Assembly (NCBI GenBank): GCA_016706275.1 | Contig: JADJJY010000001.1 | Location: 744,001 to 808,000, forward strand | Origin: Chloracidobacterium sp. | GTDB lineage: Bacteria; Acidobacteriota; Blastocatellia; Pyrinomonadales; Pyrinomonadaceae | Direction of reading: 5' to 3' | DNA length: 64,000 nucleotides | Shown here: positions 46,813-54,889 of the stretch, piece after piece | Layout of the letters: every line of letters starts with the position of its first letter | Position numbering within the stretch: position 1 is the first letter of the stretch | Position numbers and translations under genes: made by a program | The notes under the pieces: model-generated | The model's database searches: none | Told to the model about the DNA's origin: nothing | Seen by the model: the letters and a program-made list of their open reading frames with translations, nothing else

Positions 46813-47024
46813 GTCGCCAACGGCGACTAACATTAAAGCCTAGGGTGGAGCAAAGCGGAACCCTAGGAACGCGACCATATTGAAATTACGTCCCTGAAGG
46901 GGACGAACAAGTCAGATAGCATGTACGTCGCTTTCAGCGACGGATACTATTTCGATTCATTCCTAGGGTTCCATTCGCTTTGCTCATTACACCCTAGGCT
47001 TTAATGTCTGTCGCCGTTGGCGAC
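46813..47024. repeat. Composite inverted repeat of about 210 bp upstream of pta
   Basis: The outer ends are GTCGCCAACGGCGAC and GTCGCCGTTGGCGAC. Inside them, TTAAAGCCTAGGGT pairs with ACCCTAGGCTTTAA and GGAACCCTAGGAA with TTCCTAGGGTTCC. The centre holds two further hairpins, CGTCCCTGAAGGGGACG and CGTCGCTTTCAGCGACG. No open frame or transposase is inside. It resembles a REP/MITE-like non-autonomous element and ends 7 bases before the probable pta ATG. Confidence 0.85.
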
Positions 47025-47031
47025 CAAAGCT

Positions 47032-48034
47032 ATGATCCTCGAAAAGTTACGCCAGCGCCGCCGCCGATGTCCAACATATTATCCTGCCCGAGGGCGAGGA
47101 TGTCCGTACCGTCGAGGCCGCCGCGATCTGCGCGTCGCAAGGGATCGCAAAGATCACCTTGCTCGGCAGCGAAGAAAAGATCCGCGAGCTGGCGTCCGGT
47201 GCCGGAGCAAATCTAAACGGCGTCGATATACTCGATCATCGCAAGTCAGCGGATTTCGGAAAACTCGCAACGCTTTATCACCAGATGCGCCGGGCAAAAG
47301 GCGTGACGCTTGAGGAAGCTGAGCAGACGGTAAAAGACCCTCTGTATTTCGGCAACCTGATGGTCCGCGAAGGCAAGGCCGACGGCTCGGTCGCCGGAGC
47401 TACCAATACGACCGCGCATACCGTCGCAGCAGCGCTCAGGTGTATCGGTGTTCGAGCGGGAATGAAAACCGTATCGAGCTTTTTCCTGATGGTCGTGCCG
47501 GATAAAAAATTTGGTGCGAACGGGGCGATGATCTACGCCGATTGCGGCGTCGTCATCGATCCTGACGTAAGCGAACTCGCCGAGATCGCGATTGCGTCGG
47601 CCGATTCGTGTCGTGCTTTGTTGCAAGTCGAGCCGCGTGTCGCGATGCTCTCTTTCTCAACTAAGGGAAGTGCAAAACACCAACTTATCGAAAAGGTTGT
47701 CGAAGCGACCAAGACAGTAAAAGTGCGTATGCCCGAACTCGCCATCGACGGCGAACTCCAGGCCGACGCCGCGCTTGTCCCGTCGGTCGGTGCTTCGAAA
47801 GCACCCGGTTCAAATGTCGCAGGCAAAGCCAACGTGCTCATCTTCCCCGATCTCAACGCCGGAAACATCGCCTACAAACTCACCGAACGCCTAACCGGCG
47901 GCACCGCCATCGGCCCGATCCTACAAGGCCTCGACCGCCCCTGCAACGACCTCTCACGCGGCTGCTCGGCAGGAGACATCGTCGATGCCGTGGCTATTAC
48001 TGCGGTGCAATCGCAGGCACGAAAACAGACATGA
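47032..48034 (+). CDS. pta: Phosphate acetyltransferase, N-terminal frame disrupted
   Basis: The PTA_PTB domain is complete from IILPEGEDVRTVEAAAICAS through FGNLMVREGKADGSVAGATN, SFFLMVVPDKKFGANGAMIY and CSAGDIVDAVAITAVQSQAR. Pta interconverts acetyl-CoA and acetyl phosphate. The expected opening MILEKL (ATG 47032) is in one frame and SAAADVQHIILPEGED in another, so a one-base insertion or two-base deletion lies near 47050-47056. The first ordinary start in the main frame is a TTG at 47159, inside the domain, which would remove about 40 residues. The ATG has no ribosome-binding site because the repeat ends 7 bases upstream. Confidence 0.8.
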
Positions 48035-48060
48035 TCCGCCCTTGATCCTAAACAAAACCA

Positions 48061-49329
48061 ATGGATCGCAAATATCATCCGATAAAAAACATACTCGACC
48101 GGCTCGGGCCGGGGTTGATCACAGGTGCGTCGGATGACGATCCATCGGGGATCGGGACGTATTCTCAGGCCGGAGCGGCGCTCGGTTACGCAACTTTGTG
48201 GACGGCGATCGTGACGCTGCCGCTGATGATCGTTGTGCAGCATATCTGCGCCAAGATCGGGATGGTATCAGGCCGCGGGTTGGCTGGAGTTCTGAATCGA
48301 TATTATTCCAAAAAGCTGCTTTATCCGGTCGTCGTCGGATTAGTCATCGCCAATACCATCAACGCCGGCGCGGACATCGCGGCGATCTCGGCGGCGATAA
48401 ATATGTTCGTGCCCATCCCGATCTCGGCAATGGTGGTGCCGATAGCGGTGGCGATAGTCGTGCTTCAAGTCTGGGGCTCGTATAGGGTGATCGTAAAGAT
48501 CTTCAAATGGCTGACGTTGTCGCTATTTGCTTATGTCATCGCGGCGTTTCTGGCTAGGCCGGATTGGTATGCCGTCGCTAAAGCCACCTTCGTCCCGCAG
48601 ATCCAATTTACCAGCGAATACATCACCACGATCGTTGCCATTCTCGGCACGACGATCTCGCCATATCTTTTCTTTTGGGAGGCGAGCGAAGAGGTCGAGG
48701 AAGAAAAGAGTGAGGGCCGTGCGAAACTCTCAGAGCGAAAAGGTGCGACAGACAAAGAGATCAAGAAAGAAAAGATCGACACGATCGTCGGAATGCTATT
48801 TTGCAACGTGGTCTTTTATTTTGTGATCGTATCGGCCGGGGCGACGCTCCACGTCAGCGGTCAGACCAGCATCCAATCGGCGACCGAGGCGGCACAGGCA
48901 CTACGTCCGCTCGCGGGAAATTTTGCTACCGTTCTATTCGGCATTGGCTTGATCGGGGCGGGCCTGCTTGCGATCCCTGTTCTCACAGGCTCGGCGGCGT
49001 ATGCCGTTGCGGAAACTTTCGGCTGGCCGTCCGGCCTTGACGAAAAGCCGCGTCACGCAAAAAAATTCTACGCTGTGATCGCCGCCTCGACCATCGTCGG
49101 GGTCGTCATCGATTTTGCGGGTATCAATCCGATCTCGGCTTTATTTTGGACGGCAGTCATCAATGGCGTTGTCGCTCCACCGCTGCTAATTGTTGTGATG
49201 CTCGTTGCGAATAACAAACGCGTCATGGGAACGCGGACGAACGGCCTGTTTACGAATATCGTCGGCTGGCTTGCGACGGCTGTGATGTTTGCCGCTGCAA
49301 TCGGTATGTTTGTTACGTGGAGCAGTTAA
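48061..49329 (+). CDS. NRAMP-family divalent metal transporter
   Basis: 422 residues, about eleven membrane helices. GASDDDPSGIGTYSQAGAAL carries the metal-binding DPSG-type motif of helix 1, and TTISPYLFFWEASEEVEEEK is the conserved loop. A long charged loop (KSEGRAKLSERKGATDKEIK) follows. The family imports Mn2+ or Fe2+ with protons. The helix 6 region lacks a clear MPHN motif, so this belongs to an NRAMP-related branch whose substrate is unsure. 26 bases after pta. Confidence 0.88.
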   Translation: MDRKYHPIKNILDRLGPGLITGASDDDPSGIGTYSQAGAALGYATLWTAIVTLPLMIVVQHICAKIGMVSGRGLAGVLNRYYSKKLLYPVVVGLVIANTINAGADIAAISAAINMFVPIPISAMVVPIAVAIVVLQVWGSYRVIVKIFKWLTLSLFAYVIAAFLARPDWYAVAKATFVPQIQFTSEYITTIVAILGTTISPYLFFWEASEEVEEEKSEGRAKLSERKGATDKEIKKEKIDTIVGMLFCNVVFYFVIVSAGATLHVSGQTSIQSATEAAQALRPLAGNFATVLFGIGLIGAGLLAIPVLTGSAAYAVAETFGWPSGLDEKPRHAKKFYAVIAASTIVGVVIDFAGINPISALFWTAVINGVVAPPLLIVVMLVANNKRVMGTRTNGLFTNIVGWLATAVMFAAAIGMFVTWSS

Positions 49330-49556
49330 ACGGTCTCTTTTGCCTTTGACCCGGAAGCATAAGCCGCTAGACAAGTCGGACACAGGCACTTTTCAAATTT
49401 TGCTTTCATCTCGGCACGGGCCTCGTCCGAGACCTTGATTTTCATACACCAACATCCCATAACGGTCGCGCCGCAGATGTATTCTTCGCCGCAAGATTCG
49501 CAAACGGACGGATCTTTGTACTTTTCTGAAAAGATGCCGAGAGCTTTTCTTAGCAT
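49326..49556 (-). CDS. Cysteine-rich CWC family protein
   Basis: 76 residues. CESCGEEYICGATVMGCWC is the CWC signature, with CLCPTC further on, giving a likely zinc-binding mini domain. Function unknown. Its start touches the ketosynthase stop and its stop overlaps the end of the NRAMP gene on the other strand. Confidence 0.85.
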   Translation of the reverse strand: MLRKALGIFSEKYKDPSVCESCGEEYICGATVMGCWCMKIKVSDEARAEMKAKFEKCLCPTCLAAYASGSKAKETV

Positions 49557-50773
49557 CAGTTACCGGTCCATTTCTTAAATGCGAGAACGGCGTTGAGGCC
49601 GCCAAAGGCAAACGAGTTTGATATCGCCGCCTCTACCTCGGCGGGCCGAGCCTCGTTGGCGATGACGTCAATGTTGCATTCGGGGTCGAGTTCGGTAAAG
49701 TTTGCCGTCGGTGGAAGGACGTTGTTGTGGAGAGCGAGTACGGTAGCGGCTGATTCGATCGCTCCGGCGGCTCCCAGCGTGTGGCCGTGCATCGATTTGG
49801 TCGAGCTGACGGCGATATTGTCAGTATGAGAACCAAAAACGGTCCGGATAGCGTCTGATTCCATTACGTCATTTGCCTGGGTGGCTGTTCCATGAGCATT
49901 GACGTAACCGACCTGTTCGGGAGCAATCGCGCCATCCTCAATCGCTTGACGCATCGCTTTAGCGGCTCCGGTCGCGAGCGGCATTGTCAGATGATGGGCA
50001 TCAGCGGACATGCCAAATCCGGCGATCTCGGCGTAAATTTTTGCACCGCGGGCTTGGGCGTGGGCGAGTGATTCCATGACAAACATCGACCCACCTTCGC
50101 CGAGGATCATGCCGGTGCGGTCCTTTGAAAAAGGACGGCAAGTGTCCGGCGACACCACACGCATAGTTTCCCAGGCCTTAAGATTGCCGTAGCACAGTGG
50201 GGCCTCGCTGCCGCCCGTTACAGCGGCGTCGAGCGTGCCTTGACGGATCAGCCAAAAGGCTTGGCCTATCGCGTGATTAGCTGACGAACACGCGGTGGAT
50301 GTTGTAAAGGTCGCACCCGTCAGTCCAAATTCCATCGCGATGTGGCTGGCCGCGGCGTTGGCCATTGCCCGCGGGATAGCGATCGGCTGGTGCCGCTGTT
50401 GGCCCAGCGCGTACAGCTTGTAATAAAGCTCGTCCTCGGTCATCTTGCCGCCGAGACATGAGCCGGTGATGACGCCGCTTCGGTCGCGAAGTGCTTCGTC
50501 AAATTCGATGCCGGAATCCTTGACCGCTTCACGCGCTGCAACAATACCGTACTGAGCAAACGGGTCGATCCATATCAGATTTTTTTCTTCGAAATGCTCG
50601 TTTGGGTCAAAGCCGTGGATCTCAGCCGCGTTGTGGAACCGCAGCGTGGACGTGTCGAGCTTCTTCATCGGCGCGATCGCCGAGCGTCCGGCACTGAGCC
50701 CGCTCCAAAAATCTGAGGCGTTGTTGCCCAGGGGCGAAACAACACCGATGCCGGTTATTACAACTCTTTTCAT
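49556..50773 (-). CDS. Beta-ketoacyl-ACP synthase (FabF-like)
   Basis: 405 residues. Thiolase fold with catalytic cysteine in STACSSANHAIG (about 161) and histidines in NAHGTATQANDVM (about 294) and SMHGHTLGAAGAIE (about 329). MKRVVITGIGVVSPLGNNAS opens the protein. It extends acyl chains from ACP. The neighbouring ACP and LpxL-like acyltransferase genes suggest a dedicated lipid pathway rather than general FabF, but housekeeping FabF cannot be excluded. Confidence 0.93.
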   Translation of the reverse strand: MKRVVITGIGVVSPLGNNASDFWSGLSAGRSAIAPMKKLDTSTLRFHNAAEIHGFDPNEHFEEKNLIWIDPFAQYGIVAAREAVKDSGIEFDEALRDRSGVITGSCLGGKMTEDELYYKLYALGQQRHQPIAIPRAMANAAASHIAMEFGLTGATFTTSTACSSANHAIGQAFWLIRQGTLDAAVTGGSEAPLCYGNLKAWETMRVVSPDTCRPFSKDRTGMILGEGGSMFVMESLAHAQARGAKIYAEIAGFGMSADAHHLTMPLATGAAKAMRQAIEDGAIAPEQVGYVNAHGTATQANDVMESDAIRTVFGSHTDNIAVSSTKSMHGHTLGAAGAIESAATVLALHNNVLPPTANFTELDPECNIDVIANEARPAEVEAAISNSFAFGGLNAVLAFKKWTGN

Positions 50774-50786
50774 TTAGTGTGAGACT

Positions 50787-51068
50787 CTAGGCCGATGGCG
50801 GCGGCGGAATTGTGGGTATCTGATCGGGATTATCGAGCAGCCACTGGATGCCCTCAACGGCCTCGGCGACGCTCTTCATCGACTGGACCTTGTCGTCCGG
50901 CACCATGAGATCAAACTCCTCCTCGAGCTCGAAAATCAGATTGAGCCCGTCGAGCGAATCAAGCCCGAGTTCCTCAAAAGTTGTTTCCATTTTGATCTCG
51001 GAAGGCTCTACTTTCTTAAACGCCGCAAAGACCTTAATTACCCTTTCTGCAACCGAACCATCAGACAT
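50787..51068 (-). CDS. Acyl carrier protein
   Basis: 93 residues. The phosphopantetheine serine is Ser38 in EELGLDSLDGLNLIFELEEE. Compared with normal AcpP it has a C-terminal extension (WLLDNPDQIPTIPPPPSA), which suggests a specialised carrier. It lies 13 bases before the ketosynthase start on the same strand. Confidence 0.93.
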   Translation of the reverse strand: MSDGSVAERVIKVFAAFKKVEPSEIKMETTFEELGLDSLDGLNLIFELEEEFDLMVPDDKVQSMKSVAEAVEGIQWLLDNPDQIPTIPPPPSA

Positions 51069-51154
51069 AATGTTTGCCGTCCTCTAATTACTAAACTCAA
51101 TATACGACATCATTATAGCGAGTAACGGCTGGCAAAGCACGTCTCGTGGGTGGG

Positions 51155-52084
51155 TCAATATAATTCGGGTTCGCCGGGCGGGCGGGTTTTCCAGCGTTTG
51201 TGTATCCACATCCATTGATCGGGATATTGGCGGATCAGTTTTTCGATCTCGGCGGTAAACGCGGCGGTCGTTTCGACTATGTCGCGTTTACGATCGCCGG
51301 TGTTTGCTGGTTCGAGCAGCTTGCCGTGTATCAACTTGTAACGCTTAGCCGATTTGTCCCAGACGCAGACGACCGGGAAGATGAATGAATCCGACCGTAT
51401 CGCGATCATCGCCGCACCCGTTGGCGTACAAGCCGGTACGCCAAAGAACGGCACAAAAACACCCTCTTTTGGGTGGGCGTTGACATCCGACAGGATACCT
51501 AGCCCGCCGCCTTTGCGTAAGATGTCGATCGCCAGCATTGCCGAATTTGTCTTGTTGATCGGCGTGTTGCCATAGCGGATGCGAAAACCGGTCAGCATTG
51601 CTTCGATCTTTGGGTTGTCGAGAGGACGGGCGAGATAGCTGATCGGCTCGTAAAGAGCGGCAAATGCAAACACGAGCATTTCCCAGTTGCCCATGTGACC
51701 CGTTGTCAGGATCCCCCCGCGGCCCTCGGCCTTGCATTTTTCATACAGTGCCTTTGATTCTTCATCAAGCTCAAAATCGACTATCTCAGCAAGGTCTTCT
51801 GCCGAGTATTTATCAAATTGACTGAGTTCGCCAAGGACGCGGCCGAGATTTTCAAACGTGCCGTCTAGTATTTGCTTTCGTTCCTCGATGCTCTTTTCCG
51901 GATAGGCGATCTCAAGATTGCGCATCCCCGTACGCCGTATGGATATTAAAACGTACGAGGTCGTTTTGAAGATCAAGATCCCGAACCGAACGGCCAAATT
52001 GCGCGGAAGCATACCCATCAGCCCGAGCCCGACGCGGGCGGCGGCGTATTCGATATTGATAATGGTGCTGCTTTTTATTGCCAT
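51155..52084 (-). CDS. LpxL/HtrB-like lysophospholipid acyltransferase
   Basis: 309 residues. The HX4E motif is HMGNWE near residue 128. GMLPRNLAVRFGILIFKTTS is an N-terminal membrane segment, and QWMWIHKRWKTRPPGEPELY is the usual C terminus of lipid A late acyltransferases. It transfers an acyl group from ACP to a lipid acceptor. It is followed by ACP and ketosynthase genes, which could supply its donor. Confidence 0.92.
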   Translation of the reverse strand: MAIKSSTIINIEYAAARVGLGLMGMLPRNLAVRFGILIFKTTSYVLISIRRTGMRNLEIAYPEKSIEERKQILDGTFENLGRVLGELSQFDKYSAEDLAEIVDFELDEESKALYEKCKAEGRGGILTTGHMGNWEMLVFAFAALYEPISYLARPLDNPKIEAMLTGFRIRYGNTPINKTNSAMLAIDILRKGGGLGILSDVNAHPKEGVFVPFFGVPACTPTGAAMIAIRSDSFIFPVVCVWDKSAKRYKLIHGKLLEPANTGDRKRDIVETTAAFTAEIEKLIRQYPDQWMWIHKRWKTRPPGEPELY

Positions 52085-52248
52085 GGGCCGAGATTTACTT
52101 TAGTGGCATTGCGTGCGGAATTCAACAAGCGAAAAGCGTCTTGATTTCCTTACAAAACTCTTACAATCACAGCTGCCGCAACCTGTTAGCCTTATGGTAT
52201 GGCGAAATATCGCCCGTCATTATACAGATCTTACAGGGGATACTTATT

Positions 52249-53118
52249 GTGCAAAACGTAATCGAATTAAACAGGCCACACTCGGGACGGCTAAATTGGG
52301 ACACGATCATTTTTGTCGCAATTTTCCACATTGTCGCCGTTTCGGCGCTTTTTACCTTTAGCTGGCAAAATCTCACCGCTGCCTTTATTACGTGGTGGGT
52401 AGCCGCGAGCTGGGGCATCGGCATTGGTTATCACCGGCTGATGACGCACCGCGGATTCAAAAGCCCGCGTTGGCTTGAGCGTACGCTCGCGACGTTTGGC
52501 ACATTGGCCGTACAGTCCGGCCCGATCTCTTGGGTAACGACGCACCGTATACATCACGCTTTCACCGACACCGACCGCGATCCGCACAGCCCGCGTAACG
52601 GTACATACTGGTCGCACATCGGCTGGATCTTTCGCGGAACAGCGCAAATACAGCCTGCGTCGGCACGGCAAAAATATTCGCCCGATCTGATCCGCGACCC
52701 GTATCTCGTTTTTATCGACAAATATTACTGGGTCTCGTCGGTCATCCTCGGCGGGGTGCTGATGGCGATCGGCGGATGGCAGATGGTCGTCTGGGGTGTG
52801 TTTTTACGCACGGTCCTCGGCTGGCATTTCACTTGGCTAGTTAACTCAGCAACACATCTGTGGGGTTATCGCCGGTTTGAAACAGGCGACGATTCGCGAA
52901 ACAACGCCCTCGTCGCCGCGGTCACATTTGGCGAAGGCTGGCACAATAATCATCACGCGTATCCGCGTTCGGCAAAGCACGGCCTGACATGGCGCGAGTT
53001 TGACATCAATTGGGTCCAGCTCCGGGCTCTCGAAATGCTAGGCATCATTAAAGATGTCCACTCGATCGATCTATCCGAAGAGATCGACGGGGTCAAGGCA
53101 CTCAAAAAAGCGGCCTAA
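52249..53118 (+). CDS. Acyl-lipid/acyl-CoA desaturase (delta-9 type)
   Basis: About 289 residues. Three histidine boxes are present: HRLMTHRGF (about 62), HRIHHAFTD (about 99) and HNNHHAYPRS (about 232), with hydrophobic helices between. The enzyme introduces a double bond into fatty acyl chains using a di-iron centre. The GTG at 52249 is chosen because AGGGGA stands about 8 bases upstream and family homology starts there; an open frame reaches 52078. Divergent from the acyltransferase gene. Confidence 0.9.
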   Translation: MQNVIELNRPHSGRLNWDTIIFVAIFHIVAVSALFTFSWQNLTAAFITWWVAASWGIGIGYHRLMTHRGFKSPRWLERTLATFGTLAVQSGPISWVTTHRIHHAFTDTDRDPHSPRNGTYWSHIGWIFRGTAQIQPASARQKYSPDLIRDPYLVFIDKYYWVSSVILGGVLMAIGGWQMVVWGVFLRTVLGWHFTWLVNSATHLWGYRRFETGDDSRNNALVAAVTFGEGWHNNHHAYPRSAKHGLTWREFDINWVQLRALEMLGIIKDVHSIDLSEEIDGVKALKKAA

Positions 53119-53122
53119 CGGC

Positions 53123-53205
53123 AAGTAAAAAGTAAAAAGGTAAAGGGCAAAAGTTAGAACAAAGTGTTTCTTGCTTTTGCCTTTTTACTTTTACCTTTCT
53201 ACTTT
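53123..53205. repeat. Palindromic repeat, AAGTAAAA family
   Basis: Left arm AAGTAAAAAGTAAAAAGGTA and GGGCAAAAG; right arm CTTTTGCCTTTTTACTTTTA and CCTTTCTACTTTTG. It fills the gap between the desaturase stop and the histidine kinase ATG. Confidence 0.8.
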
Positions 53206-53211
53206 TGAAAC

Positions 53212-54096
53212 ATGCGGCGACGTAAGACAGCAATATTCTTTTTGATCTTGGGCATTTGCCTGATCGTGATCGCGGCGGCGCTCAACGTCGGGTGGATATT
53301 GCTCAATCTGCGTGAGGTCGCGTTGCTGGTTTTCGGCGTGATATTTTTTGCGCTGATAATAACCGGGCTGACGCTAAACACCATTTTTCTGGTTCGCGAG
53401 ATACGCCGTAACGAACAGCACGACGCTTTTTTGAACGCTGTCACGCACGAGCTAAAAACGCCGATCGCCTCGATCAAGCTTTATCTCGAAACGCTAAAGT
53501 CCCGCCCCGTCGACGAGGCAAAGCGAAACGAGTTTTACGACATCATGCTGTCCGACAGCGACCGCTTACTAGGCACCGTCGAGCAGGTTTTGCAGGCGAG
53601 CCGGACGCGTGAAAAGCAGCGTCAGATGAACCTTGCCGAGATCGATCTTGGCGAATTGCTGACCGACACGATCAAGATGGTTCAGAGCCGGCACAACCTA
53701 AATGAGGCGGCCATACGATACACTGCCCCGACCGAGACGATCAAGACGATGGGTGATCGCGGCGAGCTGCAGACGGCGTTTGCCAACCTGCTCGACAACG
53801 CCATCAAATACTCCGGCGGCGAGCCAAAGATATCGGTGCGGATGTCGCGTTCGCGTTCGGGCAAGGCGGATATTTTGTTCCGCGACAACGGCGTCGGCTT
53901 ACAGCGTGCGGATCTGAAACGTATCTTTAAGAGATTTTTCCGTGTGCCAAATGCCGAACTGTTCGCCGCAAAGGGTAACGGCCTCGGGCTGCCGATCGTA
54001 AGATCGATAATCGAAAAACACGGCGGCCGCATCAAAGCCGAAAGCCGCGGACTTGGGAAAGGGAGCACGTTTATTGTGCAGTTGCCAAAAGCATGA
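53212..54096 (+). CDS. Sensor histidine kinase
   Basis: 294 residues. Two N-terminal membrane helices (ILGICLIVIAAALNVGWILL and VALLVFGVIFFALIITGLTL) with almost no periplasmic part and no HAMP domain. HisKA box HELKTPIASIKL at about residue 80, N box NLLDNAIKYSGG, then GNGLGLPIVRSII. It phosphorylates the response regulator whose gene overlaps by ATGA. Signal unknown; the short sensor suggests detection in or at the membrane. No ribosome-binding site; the repeat ends 6 bases before the ATG. Confidence 0.93.
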   Translation: MRRRKTAIFFLILGICLIVIAAALNVGWILLNLREVALLVFGVIFFALIITGLTLNTIFLVREIRRNEQHDAFLNAVTHELKTPIASIKLYLETLKSRPVDEAKRNEFYDIMLSDSDRLLGTVEQVLQASRTREKQRQMNLAEIDLGELLTDTIKMVQSRHNLNEAAIRYTAPTETIKTMGDRGELQTAFANLLDNAIKYSGGEPKISVRMSRSRSGKADILFRDNGVGLQRADLKRIFKRFFRVPNAELFAAKGNGLGLPIVRSIIEKHGGRIKAESRGLGKGSTFIVQLPKA

Positions 54097-54791
54097 ACAT
54101 TCTGATCGTCGAAGACGAAGAGCATCTTGCCGTCGGGCTGAAATTCAACCTTGAGGCCGAGGGCTATGAGACCGTGATCGCGGGTGACGGCGAGACGGGG
54201 CTTGAGCTGTTGGCGGCGGGGGCGTTTGATGCGGTCGTGCTGGACGTGATGCTGCCGGGGATCGACGGCTTTGGGGTCGCGGCCGCGATGCGCGAGCGAG
54301 CCGATTACACGCCGATCTTGATGCTGACGGCACGCGGACGTCCCGAAGACGTGCTCAACGGCTTTCAGGCCGGTGCCGACGATTATCTGCCAAAACCCTT
54401 TGACCTCGAAATATTTCTCGCGCGTCTAAACGGGCTGCTTCGCCGCCGCGAGTGGTTGAAAAATGAATCCGCACCTGCCGAATTAGAAACGCTCCACATC
54501 AACGGCCGCGAGATCGACCTTGTAAATCTTGAGCTCCGCAGCGAGGGCCAGAGCGTCCGCCTGACGCTGATGGAGGTCAATCTGCTGCGGTACCTGATCG
54601 CCAACGAAGGCCGCCCCGTATCGCGTAAGGCGATCCTCGAAGACGTCTGGAATCTGCAAGAGGACACCGACACGCGTGCGATCGACAATTTCATCGTCCG
54701 TTTGCGTAAACTGCTCGAAGATTCGCCAAACGATCCAAAGATCCTCCAAACAGTCCGCGGCATCGGTTATAGATACGTCGCTCCTGCATGA
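54093..54791 (+). CDS. OmpR/PhoB-family response regulator
   Basis: 232 residues. Receiver domain with acidic pair DEEHLAVGL, phospho-acceptor in VLDVMLPGIDG (about residue 51), conserved LTARGRPEDV and LPKPFDLEIFLARL. C-terminal winged helix with LTLMEVNLLRYLIANEGRPV and the closing RTVRGIGYRYVAPA. Paired with the kinase by a 4-base overlap. Confidence 0.95.
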   Translation: MNILIVEDEEHLAVGLKFNLEAEGYETVIAGDGETGLELLAAGAFDAVVLDVMLPGIDGFGVAAAMRERADYTPILMLTARGRPEDVLNGFQAGADDYLPKPFDLEIFLARLNGLLRRREWLKNESAPAELETLHINGREIDLVNLELRSEGQSVRLTLMEVNLLRYLIANEGRPVSRKAILEDVWNLQEDTDTRAIDNFIVRLRKLLEDSPNDPKILQTVRGIGYRYVAPA

Positions 54792-54792
54792 T

Positions 54793-54888
54793 AGGGATTT
54801 TTTTGCCCGCGAAACACACGAAAACCGCGAAATATGAGTATCTTATTTAGCGTCTTTTCGCGTATTTAGCGGGCAAACTCTTTTTATC
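54793..54888. repeat. Palindromic repeat, CGCGAAA family
   Basis: AGGGAT and TTTGCCCGCGAAACACACGA on the left pair with CGCGTATTTAGCGGGCAAA and ATCCT on the right. It fills the space between two convergent genes. The T-run on either side could let it act as a terminator. Confidence 0.75.
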
Positions 54889-54889
54889 C

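Noticed and set aside
46813..47024. Insertion sequence
   Set aside because: The inverted repeats enclose only about 180 bases with no transposase frame and no clear target duplication.
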